Shown one piece after another: positions 44,125-55,438 of a stretch of DNA of 64,000 bases. The DNA comes from Cricetomys ansorgei (Eukaryota > Chordata > Mammalia > Rodentia > Nesomyidae), in assembly GCA_026225945.1 (NCBI GenBank), contig JAMJFZ010001089.1:6068501-6132500 (forward strand), in the 5' to 3' direction. The position numbers were made by a program, and so were the translations under genes. Under the pieces are notes generated by a model. The model had not been told where the DNA came from. It was given only the letters and a program-made list of their open reading frames with translations, and made no database searches. Each line of letters starts with the position of its first letter. Position 1 is the stretch's first letter.

Positions 44125-45974
44125 TTCTAAAACATCAAGGTGTTGATCTTGGCAACCTGATTATCTGCTATCTGCCACACCTCCTGTGGGCGTTTTGCTG
44201 TTGTTCTTATTGTTGATTTTTCTGTTCTTGTACAAAAGCAAACCTTGCTGAAGGTAGAATCTTATTTGACACTCAAGTACTCCATTCAGAGCCTGAGAAG
44301 TACATAAGAAATTCAGTTTCCCAGAATGCATTATACCTTGAAAAGACTATATCTTCCAAGATGTGATGCTCTCCCAAAAGGTCCTCCTCAATTTTCTTTG
44401 GGTTTTTTTCAGTTACGTTCCCTAAATGAACAGATAAAAGCAGAAGTATTGTTTGCCATTTAATAAAAATTAGACTGTCTTCAGATTTTGTTCCTTAGTC
44501 TCTAAATCCTAGACTAGAGTACAAGATTTTTAACAGAACTTTAAAACATTGAAGAAAAATCTCTACCCAGCCAAGTTTTATTTGACAGATGGACAGCAAC
44601 TGAAAGAATTTCTATCATGGGACTGTTTATTGGTCCTTACTAATTAAGCACAATCATCTCTTAGCTCAATATACATCCAAAGATGCTGGGAAAATCGTTA
44701 CCCAAGGATGTGGTTTTCAAATTGACCAGCAGCAGACAGTCCTTTATCCTACGGTGCTTCACCAGGCTTCCTTTGAGGGTCCTTTTCTTTTGCAATTGTC
44801 AATTTCCCAACATCAGCAATGTTTCCCCAACCATATTTTTCACTCACAGTTCTAAGTTCTTCACTTCTTTGATGACCACCTCAAGTTACAAAGAATGTTC
44901 TCTCTGCCAGCATTTGCTAACAAAGGGCAAACTTTTCCCACTGTTCCTTAAAAAGTGGTCCTTTCGTACTCCACAAAAGCAGATCTGCTGGGCTCAACAA
45001 AGCGGCTATTTTCGTTGCCGAATTTCTCGGCTATTTTGATTCTTTTTTTGACATCTTTAAAATACATACATTAAGAAAATTATGTGTATATTTGTATAGT
45101 GAGTAAAAACTAATAAACTGCCTTTGTTATATTTTTGAACTCTGGTGTATTTTATCTGACTCAGATCTGTTATCATTTTCCCCCTAAGACCTGAAGAACA
45201 TCATTTAAGTATGATGTTCCAAGAGTATATGCAAGCCTACTTGTCAAGTTTAAGTTGCAAAGAATGAAAACTGCTCTGCCTGGTTTAGCAGAAGTCACTA
45301 TAAGTCTCTAGATAGTTACTAGGTTGTTGGGAAAGCTGAAGAAATAGTCTGTAGGTTAGATTTTTAAGAATGGCTGAGAGACACAAAATCCTGACACCAG
45401 GTGAGTCTCTCCTTCAGTTCAGAAGCTTTCAGCCAGATGGAGACGCTTCTAACCCCTGAACAGAAGGCAACCATGATCTGTATCCACTAATGGACCCATA
45501 CACCCCACCACTCCACAACCCAGAGTCTGTCCATCTCCTCCCGAGGCTACAACAGAAAAATCAAGTTCTCACCTCTGCTTGTCAGAGCATCCAAGCACAT
45601 AACAGCCTCTGCTCGCTCTTCGCAGATCATTTCTCTGTGTGTTGAAATTTTCTACTTTGGAGAATTTAATTCATATTTGGAACCATTAATTAAAAAAAAG
45701 AAGGAAAAAAGTTCTGGGAAATATAAGAATTCATAACAGAAATAGAAATATGAGAATTCATAATAGAAAAGGCCTGAAAGGAATATTGAAAACCAACCAC
45801 CATCTTCACCTCAGCACCATTTTAATGATATTCGTAAATACATAGGGGGAAAAAGCTAGAGGCATATGGTCCTTCGGTCCATTCCAACGGTCCATGGGAA
45901 GCACCCACAGAGTTTGTTGTAACTGCAGATAAAGATTACAATTAAGTGAGCCATAACGCTACTAATCACTAACA
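44125..45974. other. Unique sequence, no gene seen
   Basis: An open frame of 118 codons (44683-45039, plus) has no domain. The reverse strand of the same region reads in lysine-rich pieces with several stops, so a decayed processed pseudogene is possible but I cannot name a parent. Confidence 0.35.
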
Positions 45975-46180
45975 TTCAAGTTCATACTACATGCCAAACA
46001 ATAGTCTGTGTGTTTTGTGGTCATGTAATCCTTAAAACAGCCCTGAGGTACGTTCTATATGTAGTCTTAATTTACATATAGAACAGCTTCAGTGGAAAGA
46101 GGTGAAATAATGTATTCATGGCTACTTACTGTTAAGTGATGGAGCCAAGATTCTAAGACGGACCCAGCCAGTTGTAGCCC
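45975..46180 (+). mobile_element. MIR SINE
   Basis: 'actacatgccaaacaatagtctgtgtg', 'tcatgtaatccttaaaacagccctgaggtac', 'ggctacttactgttaagtgatggagccaagattctaagacggacccag' follow the MIR layout well. Confidence 0.8.
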
Positions 46181-46929
46181 AAGAAACAGACAGTTTAGGA
46201 CATTTCTAGACATTTCAAGTCTGAACAGAAACCATGCGCTCACTGGTCTCCTCGGGCTGATGCTCATGAGTACCAAAGCTTATCTTCAGGGTCTTCTCAT
46301 TTGAAGCCACTGTCGTGTGTTATAGTTTCACGATCAGTAAAAATAATCTAAAAATACGCCATCTGATTTGGCCTGGGCCACATGATCCCTCAAATAAGTA
46401 AGCGCATACTTCCAAAGTGCTGCAAGTACACATAGGTAAGTGTGTACTCCGAAGGTGCTGTAACCTCCTGAAAGAGCACTGCTGTCTGGAGACCAGGCAT
46501 TCCAGCATTGAGCCAATCTGGGGACGTTCCACAAACTGTAACAACCTCCCCAGTGCAATTCTATAACATTAAGAACTGGAAAGGCGACTCAAAATTTCCT
46601 AATGCTTTAACCAAGAAAAAAAAAAAGTAAAATATTCACCCTAAAAACTGAAACATGTGTTTAAATTTTGTGCGCTCTAGTGGACTAACTAGAACAGTAA
46701 CTTGCTGATCATGGGCACGCACGCCTACGGACCAGACCTTGTCTTCCCGCCTCTCCTGTCTGTCTCCATTCCCTGCCGTCTCTAAAGCTAAGAGATATTT
46801 TTCCATGCTGTGAACTTGGTGGTCTTTTCAGGAGCACAGCCCCACTGAGCCTGACATCTCACACCGTCTTCGGGGAGGTCCAGACCCCGCAGGGGTGAGG
46901 TGACCACACATTTGACATTCATCACGTCC
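46181..46929. other. Unique sequence, no gene seen
   Basis: Poly-A near 46615-46625. Open frames at 46320-46558 (minus) lack domains. Confidence 0.4.
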
Positions 46930-47260
46930 ATGAACCTCACTTCGTAGCCCTAATCCATCATCCAAACAAACATTAATATTTCACCTCAGTTATCAAGTGT
47001 GCCCGTTCAAACTTTTATCTAAAACACTCTTTATCATCTTTTCATTAAGTTCTCAAGAGCTAATGGTTTCTGAGTTCCCGGGGAAAGGATGATGCTCGGA
47101 ATAATGAAAGCTCATTATTTCTCCACAGAATGCTTGTTAATTCAAATGACGATATTAAAACTATAGTAGCCTTTAGCGCTGGGGTGATTCCTAGCATACT
47201 TTATCATGTATCAATATATACTCTGTTTGTCAAAACTGCCCAGGGCTGGGGCTGACATTC
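46930..47260. promoter_or_regulatory. Candidate conserved block with ATTA inverted repeat
   Basis: AT-rich, non-repetitive sequence with 'caaacaaacattaatatttcacctcagttatc', 'ctaaaacactctttatcatcttttcattaag' and the perfect inverted repeat AATAATGA, 4-bp spacer, TCATTATT at 47100-47119. The density of TAAT/ATTA and TTATC words resembles homeodomain-driven enhancers. Inference only. Confidence 0.3.
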
Positions 47261-47902
47261 TCTCTGGAGGAGTCTAGTGCTTCAAAAGGCACTGAATACA
47301 CCAAGGTGACAACTTGCAGGGTTCGTGCCTTTAGGAAATGGAAAGATGAAACTTGAAGTGCCACCGTCTCCCTTGATTTCCTTATTAGGATTCATACGGA
47401 GGCAGCACTGCCCCCCCCCCCACTCCTCATGGGTCTCCCTTTTGGATAAAAGAAAAAGAAATCAATATTTTGAAAAGGAAGCACACATGAGGAGGTTCTA
47501 CACATTAAACCTTATTTATTTCCATTTAATGGATACCCAAGTAATCTATACAGGAGGAAAAAAAAGATACTGATTTATTTACTGCATAGACATGTACACG
47601 TGTAGGTTCAGACTGCGTTCAACTCCATGCTTAAGGATGTTGGTGATATTCTGGGGCAAAGGAGTTGCCATCAGGGCTATTGTTAATGGTTTTTTTGGGG
47701 GGCGAGGAGCAGGAGCTTTTTATTCTTTGAAATTTTCATACATGCATATACTACATTAATGATTATTTCTGGCTTTATTGCGTTCTGGGTCTCTTTAAGT
47801 ATTCTTTACCTTGTCTGAGTCTCTCCACAATTCCATTTCTGCTTCTGATACTGATTTCAGCCCAAGCCAGTCAAGAGACCAGAGTAGCAACTAGGGGATC
47901 CA
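47261..47902. other. Unique sequence with C and G runs
   Basis: C run near 47411-47422 and G run near 47695-47702. No gene seen. Confidence 0.4.
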
Positions 47903-47952
47903 GCTGCCCTGGATGCCCCTGGCTGCCCCTGGTTGCCCCTGGTACCCCTGGG
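47903..47952 (+). repeat. 10-bp tandem repeat
   Basis: Five units close to ctgcccctgg (atgcccctgg, ctgcccctgg, ttgcccctgg, tacccctggg). Confidence 0.9.
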
Positions 47953-48073
47953 CAGACTCTGAAGATGGACATTATTCCCAGTGTCCCTGTACCATTTGCA
48001 TGGAAAGTTCTGGTTCTCTTAGTCTTTATGGGCAACATTTTCCCAAGTTGCAATACATCCCTTGAGTTAGACC

Positions 48074-48144
48074 ATCCTCCTCTTCCTCCTCCTCCTCCTC
48101 CTCCTCTTCCTCCTCTTCCTCCTCCTCCTCCTTCTCCTTCCCCT
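48074..48144 (+). repeat. (CTC)n microsatellite
   Basis: CTC/CTT triplet array. The poly-Glu and poly-Pro frames through it are artefacts. Confidence 0.97.
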
Positions 48145-49124
48145 TTTTATTAAAAAGGGTGTGAAGCATTGGAAACCTTTCCAGGAAGTTAAGCACTGAC
48201 AGAGTAAGCCAGCCTGTCACTTGGCTCAACTACCTGGTTTCCTTTTCCTCGTTCTTGCTCTCTCCCTCTGCCTTCCAGACATTGCAAAGCTTTGCACAAA
48301 AATATAAATTGCTTCCCTCTGGCAAGTTTTCAGGTTGTCTCTGTGCCCTGCATTTGTGATGTGCGTAAAGGTTCCAGCATCGCAGCCAGGTCTCCCAAGT
48401 GGAGGCCCGAATTCTCAAAACTAGGTATTTTTATCTCATCCAACCACTATAAAGCCTGAAGAATCTTGTCTGTACCCTTCTCTAGAACCAGGGAGGAATT
48501 GTGCTTTTGAAAAACAAGCCGTTCTTTATGTTGCTTGCAGCCGCAAGGTCAATGCTCAGGAGTGTTGCTATGTGCTACGGCATGCATCCTGTGCCACTGT
48601 CTCTTAATTATCTCTCTTGTGGAAGACTGGCTGGCCTTCTGCCCACGGGCTCTGCCATAACAGCGTGGTGGACCTTCTGTATCCCAGCCTCAATTTCAGA
48701 ACAGTGACTATCTGGGAAAAAAAAAAAAAAAAGACCCATAAGCATGACTATAAGTATATAAATTGCAGCACTCAGAATTTTTTGCATTTAACATTAATCA
48801 CAGTGGGTAACAGAATGATGCGTATAGGAAGGAAATAAAAGTCACTCTGCTAGTCTAGTACATGAAGGAAAAGAAGGACCTGGGTTAATGTGTTACAAGG
48901 GGCGAAATCCCTAGAATATTTTGGTCCTTAGGTCAATTGAAGAAAAATGTGGTTTGAGAAAAATATGTAGGTCACTTCCCATTGTGTTTGTGGTTTTAAA
49001 CATTCCGACCCAATATCAGCCTATTGTGAAAGACACTTTCAGGTTATACACACATCCCAAATTAATGTTACTTTATTTTGTCCTTGCTCATTTATTTATT
49101 TCATTTTATTTTATTCATGTGTTG
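48145..49124. other. Unique sequence, no gene seen
   Basis: Poly-A at 48717-48732 follows a unique stretch; no processed pseudogene recognised upstream of it. Confidence 0.4.
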
Positions 49125-49295
49125 GGTTTTTTTGTTTTGTTTTGTTTTGTTTAGTTTAGTCAGGGTCTCATATAGCCCAAGCCAGGCTGGAAACCTGGAA
49201 CTTGGCTATGTAGCAGAAGTTAGTCTTGAACCCCTGCCCTCCTACCTCCACCCTCCACATGCTAGGACTTCAGGCGTGCTTTAGCCCTAGTGCAG
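49125..49295 (-). mobile_element. B1/B4-like SINE
   Basis: 'agtcagggtctcatatagcccaagccaggctggaaacctggaacttggctatgtagcag', 'cttgaacccctgccctcctacctccaccctccacatgctaggacttcaggcgtgc' with a (TTTTG)n tail upstream. Confidence 0.75.
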
Positions 49296-49529
49296 TTGCT
49301 ACTGAAACAGAGATGGGAGAAACTCCTTACCTGCTGATTGTGTTATCTGATCTAAACCCCTACTACCGAGGAAGCTCATAGGATATTGATTTTCTTCACA
49401 GTATCAGGTTGTCTATTTACTTGTCCAGTCTTTCTGACACTTGTATTTTCTCAGAAACAGGTAATTTGGAGACAAACTAAACACAAAGTATTCAGAAAAT
49501 TGACTTCTTGACATGTAAAACTAGAAAAT

Positions 49530-49730
49530 TATTTTTTAATAATTTATTTTCATGTTGTGTTCATTGGTGTTTTTGCCTACATGTATGTCTGTGTGAGGGT
49601 GTGGGATCCCCTGGAACTGGAGTTATAGACAGTTGTGAGCTGCCATGTGAGTGCTGGGAATTGAACCTGGGTCCTCTGGAAGAGCACGCAGTGCTCTTAA
49701 CTGCTGAGCCATCTCTCCAGTTCCAGCAAA
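49530..49730 (-). mobile_element. B3 SINE
   Basis: 'tgggatcccctggaactggagttatagacagttgtgagctgccatgtgagtgctgggaattgaacctgggtcctctggaagagcacgcagtgctcttaactgctgagccatctctccag' is a well-preserved complement of B3. Confidence 0.93.
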
Positions 49731-49758
49731 TTAATTTTTAAGAGCAAATGGTGGTATT

Positions 49759-50125
49759 TGTCTTAGTTACTGTTCTATTGTTGTGAAGAGACACGGTGAC
49801 CAAGACAGTTTATGAAAGGAAGCATTTAACTGGGGGCTTGCTTACAATTTAGAGGGTAGGTCCGTGACCATCACCATGGGGACTGGGGTAGCGAGCAGGC
49901 AGGCGTAGCTCTGGAACGAAGAGCTCATATCTGATTCACAAGGTGCAGGTAGAGAAAGAACAAGACTGATCCTGGTGTGGCTTTGAAATCTCAAAGCCAA
50001 CCCTCGGTGACACACCTCTTCCAACAAAGGCAGACCTCCTGATCCTTCCTAAACAGTCCACTGACTGGGAAGCAAACATTCCAATATATGAGCCTGTAGG
50101 AGCCGTTCTCATTCAAACCACCACA
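49759..50125 (-). mobile_element. MT-type MaLR solo LTR with target repeat
   Basis: 367 bp, from 'tgtcttagttactgttctattgttgtgaagagacacggtgaccaag' to 'tatgagcctgtaggagccgttctcattcaaaccaccaca', the complement of an MT LTR. Ends are TG...CA. Flanks gtatt (49754-49758) and gtgtt (50126-50130) differ at one base, fitting a 5-bp ERVL target repeat. Confidence 0.9.
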
Positions 50126-50183
50126 GTGTTTATAGAGATTAACCCCTCCCCCCCCCTCAAAAAGAGAAAAAAGACAGCTAAGC

Positions 50184-50350
50184 TAAAGAAACACTCCAGC
50201 GATAGCATGCGAATTTAATCCCAGGAGATAGAGGCAAGTGGATCTTTGTGAACTGAGGCCAACCTGGTCTACATAGCAAATTATAGTCTGGATTACATGG
50301 AGAAGAAGTCCAGTCTCAAAAAAAAAAAAGAAAAGAAAAAAAAAAGGAAG
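50184..50350 (+). mobile_element. B1-like SINE
   Basis: 'gatagcatgcgaatttaatcccaggagatagaggcaagtggatctttgtgaactgaggccaacctggtctacatagc' with an internal insertion and A/GGAA tail. Confidence 0.8.
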
Positions 50351-50442
50351 GAAGGAAGGACGAACCAAAGAAATAAAACTTCAGGCGGGTACGTTTCATT
50401 TCAATCCTGCTTACGCAGTGTTTACTCATAGTGTATAATAAC

Positions 50443-50650
50443 GAGGCTGAGGATGTAAAATACTTGCCTAATTTGCACAAAGCCCTGGGTTCAATCACCA
50501 GCACTGCATAAACTGATTATGGTGGTACAGGCCTGTACTCCTAGCATTTAGAAGATAAAGGCAGGAGAATCATCAATTCAAGGTCAACTTTGGCTATATA
50601 ACTAGTTCAAGGCCAGCCTGGGATTCATGAGATCTGTCTGCAAAAATAGT
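50443..50650 (+). mobile_element. B4/RSINE1 SINE
   Basis: ID-like head ('gaggctgaggatgtaaaatacttgcctaatttgcacaaagccctgggttcaatcaccagcactgca') fused to B1-like body ('ggtggtacaggcctgtactcctagcattta', 'caaggccagcctgggattcatgaga'). Confidence 0.87.
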
Positions 50651-50661
50651 TACATGTTTAT

Positions 50662-50752
50662 GTTGATCAGCTTTCCATGAGTGTGACAAAGTAGCTGAGT
50701 TAATCCACTCAAAACAGGAAGATTTATTTTGGCTCACGTTTTCAGAGTTCTC
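50662..50752 (-). mobile_element. MaLR-like LTR end fragment
   Basis: 'gatcagctttccatgagtgtgacaaagtagctgagttaatccactcaaaacaggaagatttattttggctcacg' matches the 3' end of an LTR in complement; the rest is replaced by the next SINE. Confidence 0.6.
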
Positions 50753-50756
50753 CATA

Positions 50757-51010
50757 CCTGGTTGCTTGTCTATAATCCCAGCAGTCCTGCTGGAAAGCCG
50801 AGATGGAAGAATATCCAGACCAGCTGACTTGGAGTACCAAGTACAGCGGTAAAGAACAAGAGAGACTCCGCCTCAGAGACGCTATGAGGACTGACATCCA
50901 AGGTTGAAGTTGTCCATGGACCAACCTCCGCGTGCACACTGTGCATACATGAGCCCTCACAGGCAAAAGCATACACACATCACACGCATGCATGCATAAA
51001 AGTAAAATAC
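50757..51010 (+). mobile_element. B3A SINE, 3' part
   Basis: 'cctggttgcttgtctataatcccagcagtcctgctgg', 'agagactccgcctcagagacgctatgaggactgacatcca', tail with CA/ATGC words. Confidence 0.65.
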
Positions 51011-51836
51011 TTTTTCAGTTGTATAATCATTATACAAGTCTTATACGCTAAGAAGCAAAATGCATAATTTACCCTTAGCCGAATGCCTTGATAGAAAAAA
51101 ACAGCCAAATTCGAATTTTTAAGCTGCAAAGAGTCTCAGACTTTATGTGAATTGTGGCTCTTAGCTTGAACTAAAAAATTTGTTTAAATCTACGAGCAGA
51201 ATGTGAGTCTTTAAGTGCTAGAATACTCAACTTGTTTCCTTTAGGAAGGTCTACCAATTTTCAAAGTAGCCTTTATTCTTTATAGAGATCAGATAGTGTA
51301 AATGATAAATGACTGCATGTAAATGCTTACTTAGGAATTAAGAGAGAGACAAATTAGCAAAAGTTAAGGTCATAAAATCAGAGTCTCAGAAGTATTTTCT
51401 GACCAAACCTCCATCCTTTGCCTGAATTCTTTCTATATCTCCTCCAGAAGAGATGCAGCTAATCCTCTGTGGAAAAACCTGCCTCAACTGGCAGAAATGC
51501 TCCTTCTCACCTTTTAGCTTGGTACCCCCAATCATTAGGAAGTTCTTCTTTATGCTGAATTAATTACCAGCTTAACCAGTTTCCCCAGTAGTTCAGAGCA
51601 AGCCTGTTTCCTCTTCTATGTACCAGCTGCACTCTGTGGTGGTTGTACCTGTTCTGTACAGTCAGAGAGTTGGGTTTCCAGGCCTCATGGTATCTTCTGT
51701 GGTCACCGGCCTAAGCTGATGCAGTCACAAACAGTAGAATGGTAGAGGTAAGCGATGTCTGTGGATGTGTTCAACTTACGCTTGGCTTGTCCGCTAGTGA
51801 TATGTTCAACAGCTTCAAACTTGGACACCCATTCTT
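51011..51836. other. Unique sequence, no gene seen
   Basis: No known repeat or exon recognised. Confidence 0.4.
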
Positions 51837-51996
51837 TTTATTTATTTTTTTCTTGGTTTTTCAAGACAGGGTTTCTCTTTTGTAACTCTGGCTGTCCTAA
51901 AACTCTGTAGATAAGGCTGGCCTGGAAATCACAGAGGATCTGCCTGCCTCCACCTCCTGAGTGCTGGGATTAAAGGCGTGCGCCATCACTGCCCAG
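51837..51996 (-). mobile_element. Young-looking B1 SINE with perfect 17-bp target repeat
   Basis: Complement of B1 with 'caagacagggtttctcttttgtaactctggctgtcctaaaactctgtagataaggctggcctgg...gtgctgggattaaaggcgtgcgcc'. The 17-bp direct repeat cttggacacccattctt is exact at 51820-51836 and 51997-52013. Confidence 0.96.
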
Positions 51997-52013
51997 CTTG
52001 GACACCCATTCTT

Positions 52014-52344
52014 ATCTCTCAGGTCACACAAAGATAAAGGCCAGTATCAGCCCCTGGCTCCCATGTGCCCACCCCTGCCCTTGGCTGTCCTCCTTCACAC
52101 CTGAGATAGTCTTTGCTCCCAACTCAGGACCCTGTGCATTCATGCATTTCTTGTGAGATGTGCCACCTTTTCTTTACCCCAGCCTAAAATTTCTGGTTTT
52201 GCTTCTTGTCTGTGTGTATGTGGCCTTCACCTACATGTATTGAACTATTCACCTAATAGGATTCTACTGTATAAATTTCCCCTTTAATCCTCACATCAGA
52301 ACCTACAAGAAACATATTTTTAATTGTTTATTTTGTTTTTTGTT
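52014..52344. other. Unique sequence, no gene seen
   Basis: No known repeat or exon recognised. Confidence 0.4.
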
Positions 52345-52440
52345 ACGGTAAGGACTCAACAACATAGTCCCAGGCTGGCCTCAGACACAAGCCTGGTCTT
52401 CTTACTGTACTGAGATTACAGGCATCTACCAGTACTCCGG
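52345..52440 (-). mobile_element. B1-like SINE fragment
   Basis: 'aacaacatagtcccaggctggcctcagacacaagcctggtcttcttactgtactgagattacaggca' is a B1-like complement. Confidence 0.65.
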
Positions 52441-53327
52441 ATTTATTAGCCTTGCTTTGCACGTGTGGTGATTAAAGCTAACAGAAGTCAGGTGGCTTGC
52501 TGCAAATGACATGGTTCAAAATGGCAAAAATTTGAAGCTAAGTCTCTCCTAAGCGCAGGGTCACAGGCTGTCTACCGTCCTTAGTTCCCTGTATCCAGGG
52601 TCTCACAACAGGTGGAATGAAGCTGCTCTGATGTGGTATTGCTTGGTGAATCTTGAGGCTTTTGAATACCATCTTTGCTCTTTCTATGTCTGGGAACCAT
52701 CCCTTCAGGAGACAGCTCCTACCCAGAATTAGAAGCAGAGTGGACTTACACGAACAACGCAGGATCATTCCCTCTCCCTTATCCAGGCCATTTTAGCATC
52801 TCAAAGGAAATGAGTTCTGAGGTGAATCAGGACTTAAAGGGGAAAAGAAATCCCAGGACATACAGACTGAGCAAGATTAACAACTCAACCCACCTGCCCC
52901 ATGCCAGAGCTTCCATATGAAATGAGCACCTGACTGACTTCTGGCCCAAGAAATCTCTCAGCCATAATCTCAATGAAAAAAAAGGATACTCTGCCGGTCA
53001 GTCAACATTCTCAATCCTGTTACATCTTCTAAAATACAGACATAAACAAGAATATTATTTTCATCCGTTTTCCCAAAGTAAGACAAAACTAGAAAAGAAG
53101 TAATCGGCAGGCACTTACCTTTGGTAATTATGAAGACAGGGTTTCCTGGCATAACTGCTGTGTATGTATAATGTATATAGAATATATAATTATAATATGT
53201 AATAGATGTAATATAATATATATAATGCTCTCTCTATGCATAAGGATGGTGGCCTTAGCTGGGGCTGCCTGCATGCTAGCACAGGGTCCAGGTCTGGGGT
53301 AGAACTGGTGGCAGAGCACCTGTCTCA
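52441..53327. other. Unique sequence with AT-rich run
   Basis: AT-rich alternating tract at 53160-53226. No gene seen. Confidence 0.4.
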
Positions 53328-53432
53328 TGATGTGGTTTGAATGTGGAATGCCCCAGGCAGGCTTATTTGAAAATTTGGTCCCCTGAAGGTATTGTTTTGG
53401 AAGGTTGTAAGTTAGGGTCCCAGAGTCTATAT
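53328..53432 (+). mobile_element. MT-like MaLR LTR, 5' fragment
   Basis: 'tgatgtggtttgaatgtggaatgccccaggcaggcttatttgaaaatttggtcccctgaaggtattgttttggaaggttgtaag' matches the first 100 bp of an MT LTR, then stops. Confidence 0.75.
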
Positions 53433-53522
53433 AAAGGGTAGAAGGACTAAACCAACTCCCTAAAGCTGTGCTCTTACCCTTAACATGTACACTGTGGAAC
53501 AGGCATGCAAATCATAAACACA

Positions 53523-53616
53523 CATAATAATAATAATAATAATATTTAATATTTAATTTAATATTTAATAATAATAATAATGTTGTTATTGTTATTGTTA
53601 TTATTATTATTTTAAA
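53523..53616. repeat. (AAT)n...(ATT)n inverted microsatellite
   Basis: An (AATAAT)n arm, an A/T centre of TTTAATA units, AATAAT again, then (TTG/TTA)n. The arms can pair with each other. Confidence 0.9.
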
Positions 53617-54544
53617 AAATCAAAATCTATTTTTGCTCTCCAAAGCAACCAGAAAGCCTAGGCAAAAATCAGCCCTGGTCTGCACGGGGCTGTACAAGTG
53701 TGCACATTCCAACATGAATCATATTTGCTTTGTTTCTCAAATAGGAGAATTGCTACTGTTCTTTCTCTGAATACTATATCTCAAAGGCCAGTCCCTTCTC
53801 AAACTGTGATGTCTCAGGGACAAGGACCACATGGAATTTCCACTACCTCTCCACTGACTGTCATGACCTATAAACCCAGCATCTGGTTGAAAGTCTTTCT
53901 AATCCAAGGATCAGCTGCTGCAGACTCCATCTTCTTTCTAACCTTGCCGCTCTTTCACCAAAGACGGGACGCAGCAGTGGTTGGCAGAGCTGTGGAGTTC
54001 CTGGCTCAGAGACAGCCTCCCATCAGTGTTTGCTAGAGTAACAATTCGGAAGCAGCTGGAAGGCATAGGTGAAGCGTCTCAGACTCACTCTTCCATTGCG
54101 GCCGCTGCATCGTGGAGACAGCTGCCAATAAGGAAGTCCAGCGTGGACACCCGATCTCCAGGACTCGGAAATGAAACTGAAGCTAAGGTTACTGTGCATT
54201 CTGCAAGATCTGGGCTACTTTAGGTTTGTGGGGAGGGTGTGTGTGGGGGTGTGTTTCTTGTTTCTTTAGCATGCTCAAGGTACTTCAAGGGATATATTTG
54301 CTCCAAAAATCAGCATTTGTTCTCAGCAGACTGCGTAAAACTGATTATTAAGTGATAAATTTGTTCATTCATTCACTAATAAACTGGGAGATTCTTTTCT
54401 GCTTGTTCCTCAGAGGGCTCGGATCCCGTGGGTTTCCAATCCCAGTGTTCACATTTTCACAGGTATGGTTAGCAGTCACATCATCGTGGAGTACCACTGT
54501 CTGCCACGGAAAGGTTGCCCAGGAAAAGCACCCATCAAATCGCT
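53617..54544. other. Unique sequence, partly CpG-containing
   Basis: Holds a GCGGCCGC (NotI) word near 54099 in a locally CpG-enriched 250-bp stretch. Open frames 53698-54036 and 53981-54223 lack domains. Confidence 0.4.
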
Positions 54545-54559
54545 GAGATCTCAAATCTT

Positions 54560-55327
54560 TTTTTTTTTTTTTTTTTTTTTGCTTCTCTCATACAACTTGT
54601 ACAACATATTCCAACCCTCTACTCCCTCCCCTCTCCCCAATTCCCCCATCTTCCCTCTCCCTCAGATCTACCCCCATCACCACCCATAAGCACCTCACCA
54701 ACCATACTACACTGCATACACCCCCATGCCCCCTACCCCCTATTTCTCCCCAGAAAAGTACAGTCTTCCCAGGGTTACCACTCCAACAGGGCATGGCGTA
54801 GTAAGATGGAACAAGGCTAGACACTAATCCCTACATCAATGGTGGTCCAGACAACCCGGCAATAGCAAAAGGCTCCCAAAGTTGGGTAAAAGGGACGGAG
54901 ACTCCCCCACTCCAGCCTGTAGGTGTTTTTCAAGAACACCAATCCAGACAGCCATAAGATGCATTTAGGTGACCTAGAAGTTCCATGTCTGTCCCTTCAG
55001 TCTCTGTGGGCCCTTATGACTGCCAGTCAGTTGACACTATGAGGCTTGTTCTCTGGTCTTTGCCATCCCTCCTCCCCCTCTTCCATGGGGTTCTCAGATC
55101 TCTGCAGGATGTTTGACCCTGGGTATCTCCAGATGCTCCTCTCAGCTGCTGGAGGGGGGCTCTCTGGTGAGGACTGGGCTAGACACTGATCTGTGAGACC
55201 ATGACTTCGTTAGAAATTGTCTTCGAGTTATCCAATCTCTAGTTCCTGGCCTGCCCTGCAGTTTCAGGCAGGAGTTTCCTCCTTTGGGATGGGGTTCTGC
55301 CCCTCCATTATCAAGGAGGATCTTGCA
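54560..55327 (-). mobile_element. LINE-1-type retroposon, 5'-truncated, recent
   Basis: Poly-T at the left edge (54558-54580) is the complement of a poly-A tail. Next comes a G-rich region in complement (cccctctccccaattccccc), then 500 bp ending at 55327. The 15-bp repeat gagatctcaaatctt occurs exactly at 54545-54559 and 55328-55342. Tail, target repeat and 5' truncation are the marks of L1-driven insertion. I judge the body to be a rodent L1 3' UTR from the G-rich tract; the exact family is unsure. Confidence 0.85.
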
Positions 55328-55438
55328 GAGATCTCAAATCTTGATTAATCTTGATTATTAATTAATTAATAGCCTGAGAGAGGTAACCATATTTAAATAT
55401 GCCCCTGGCAAATACATCTAATGCCTCATTACGGATGC

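Noticed and set aside
44683..45039. Possible processed pseudogene
   Set aside because: The reverse strand reads in lysine-rich pieces broken by stops, but I could not match a parent protein, and no poly-A tail or target repeat is seen.
48026..48229. Poly-Glu frame (and poly-Pro on the other strand)
   Set aside because: Comes from the (CTC)n microsatellite.
54099..54106. NotI word suggesting cloning vector or CpG island
   Set aside because: A single rare-cutter site in a modestly CpG-bearing stretch; no vector sequence is present.
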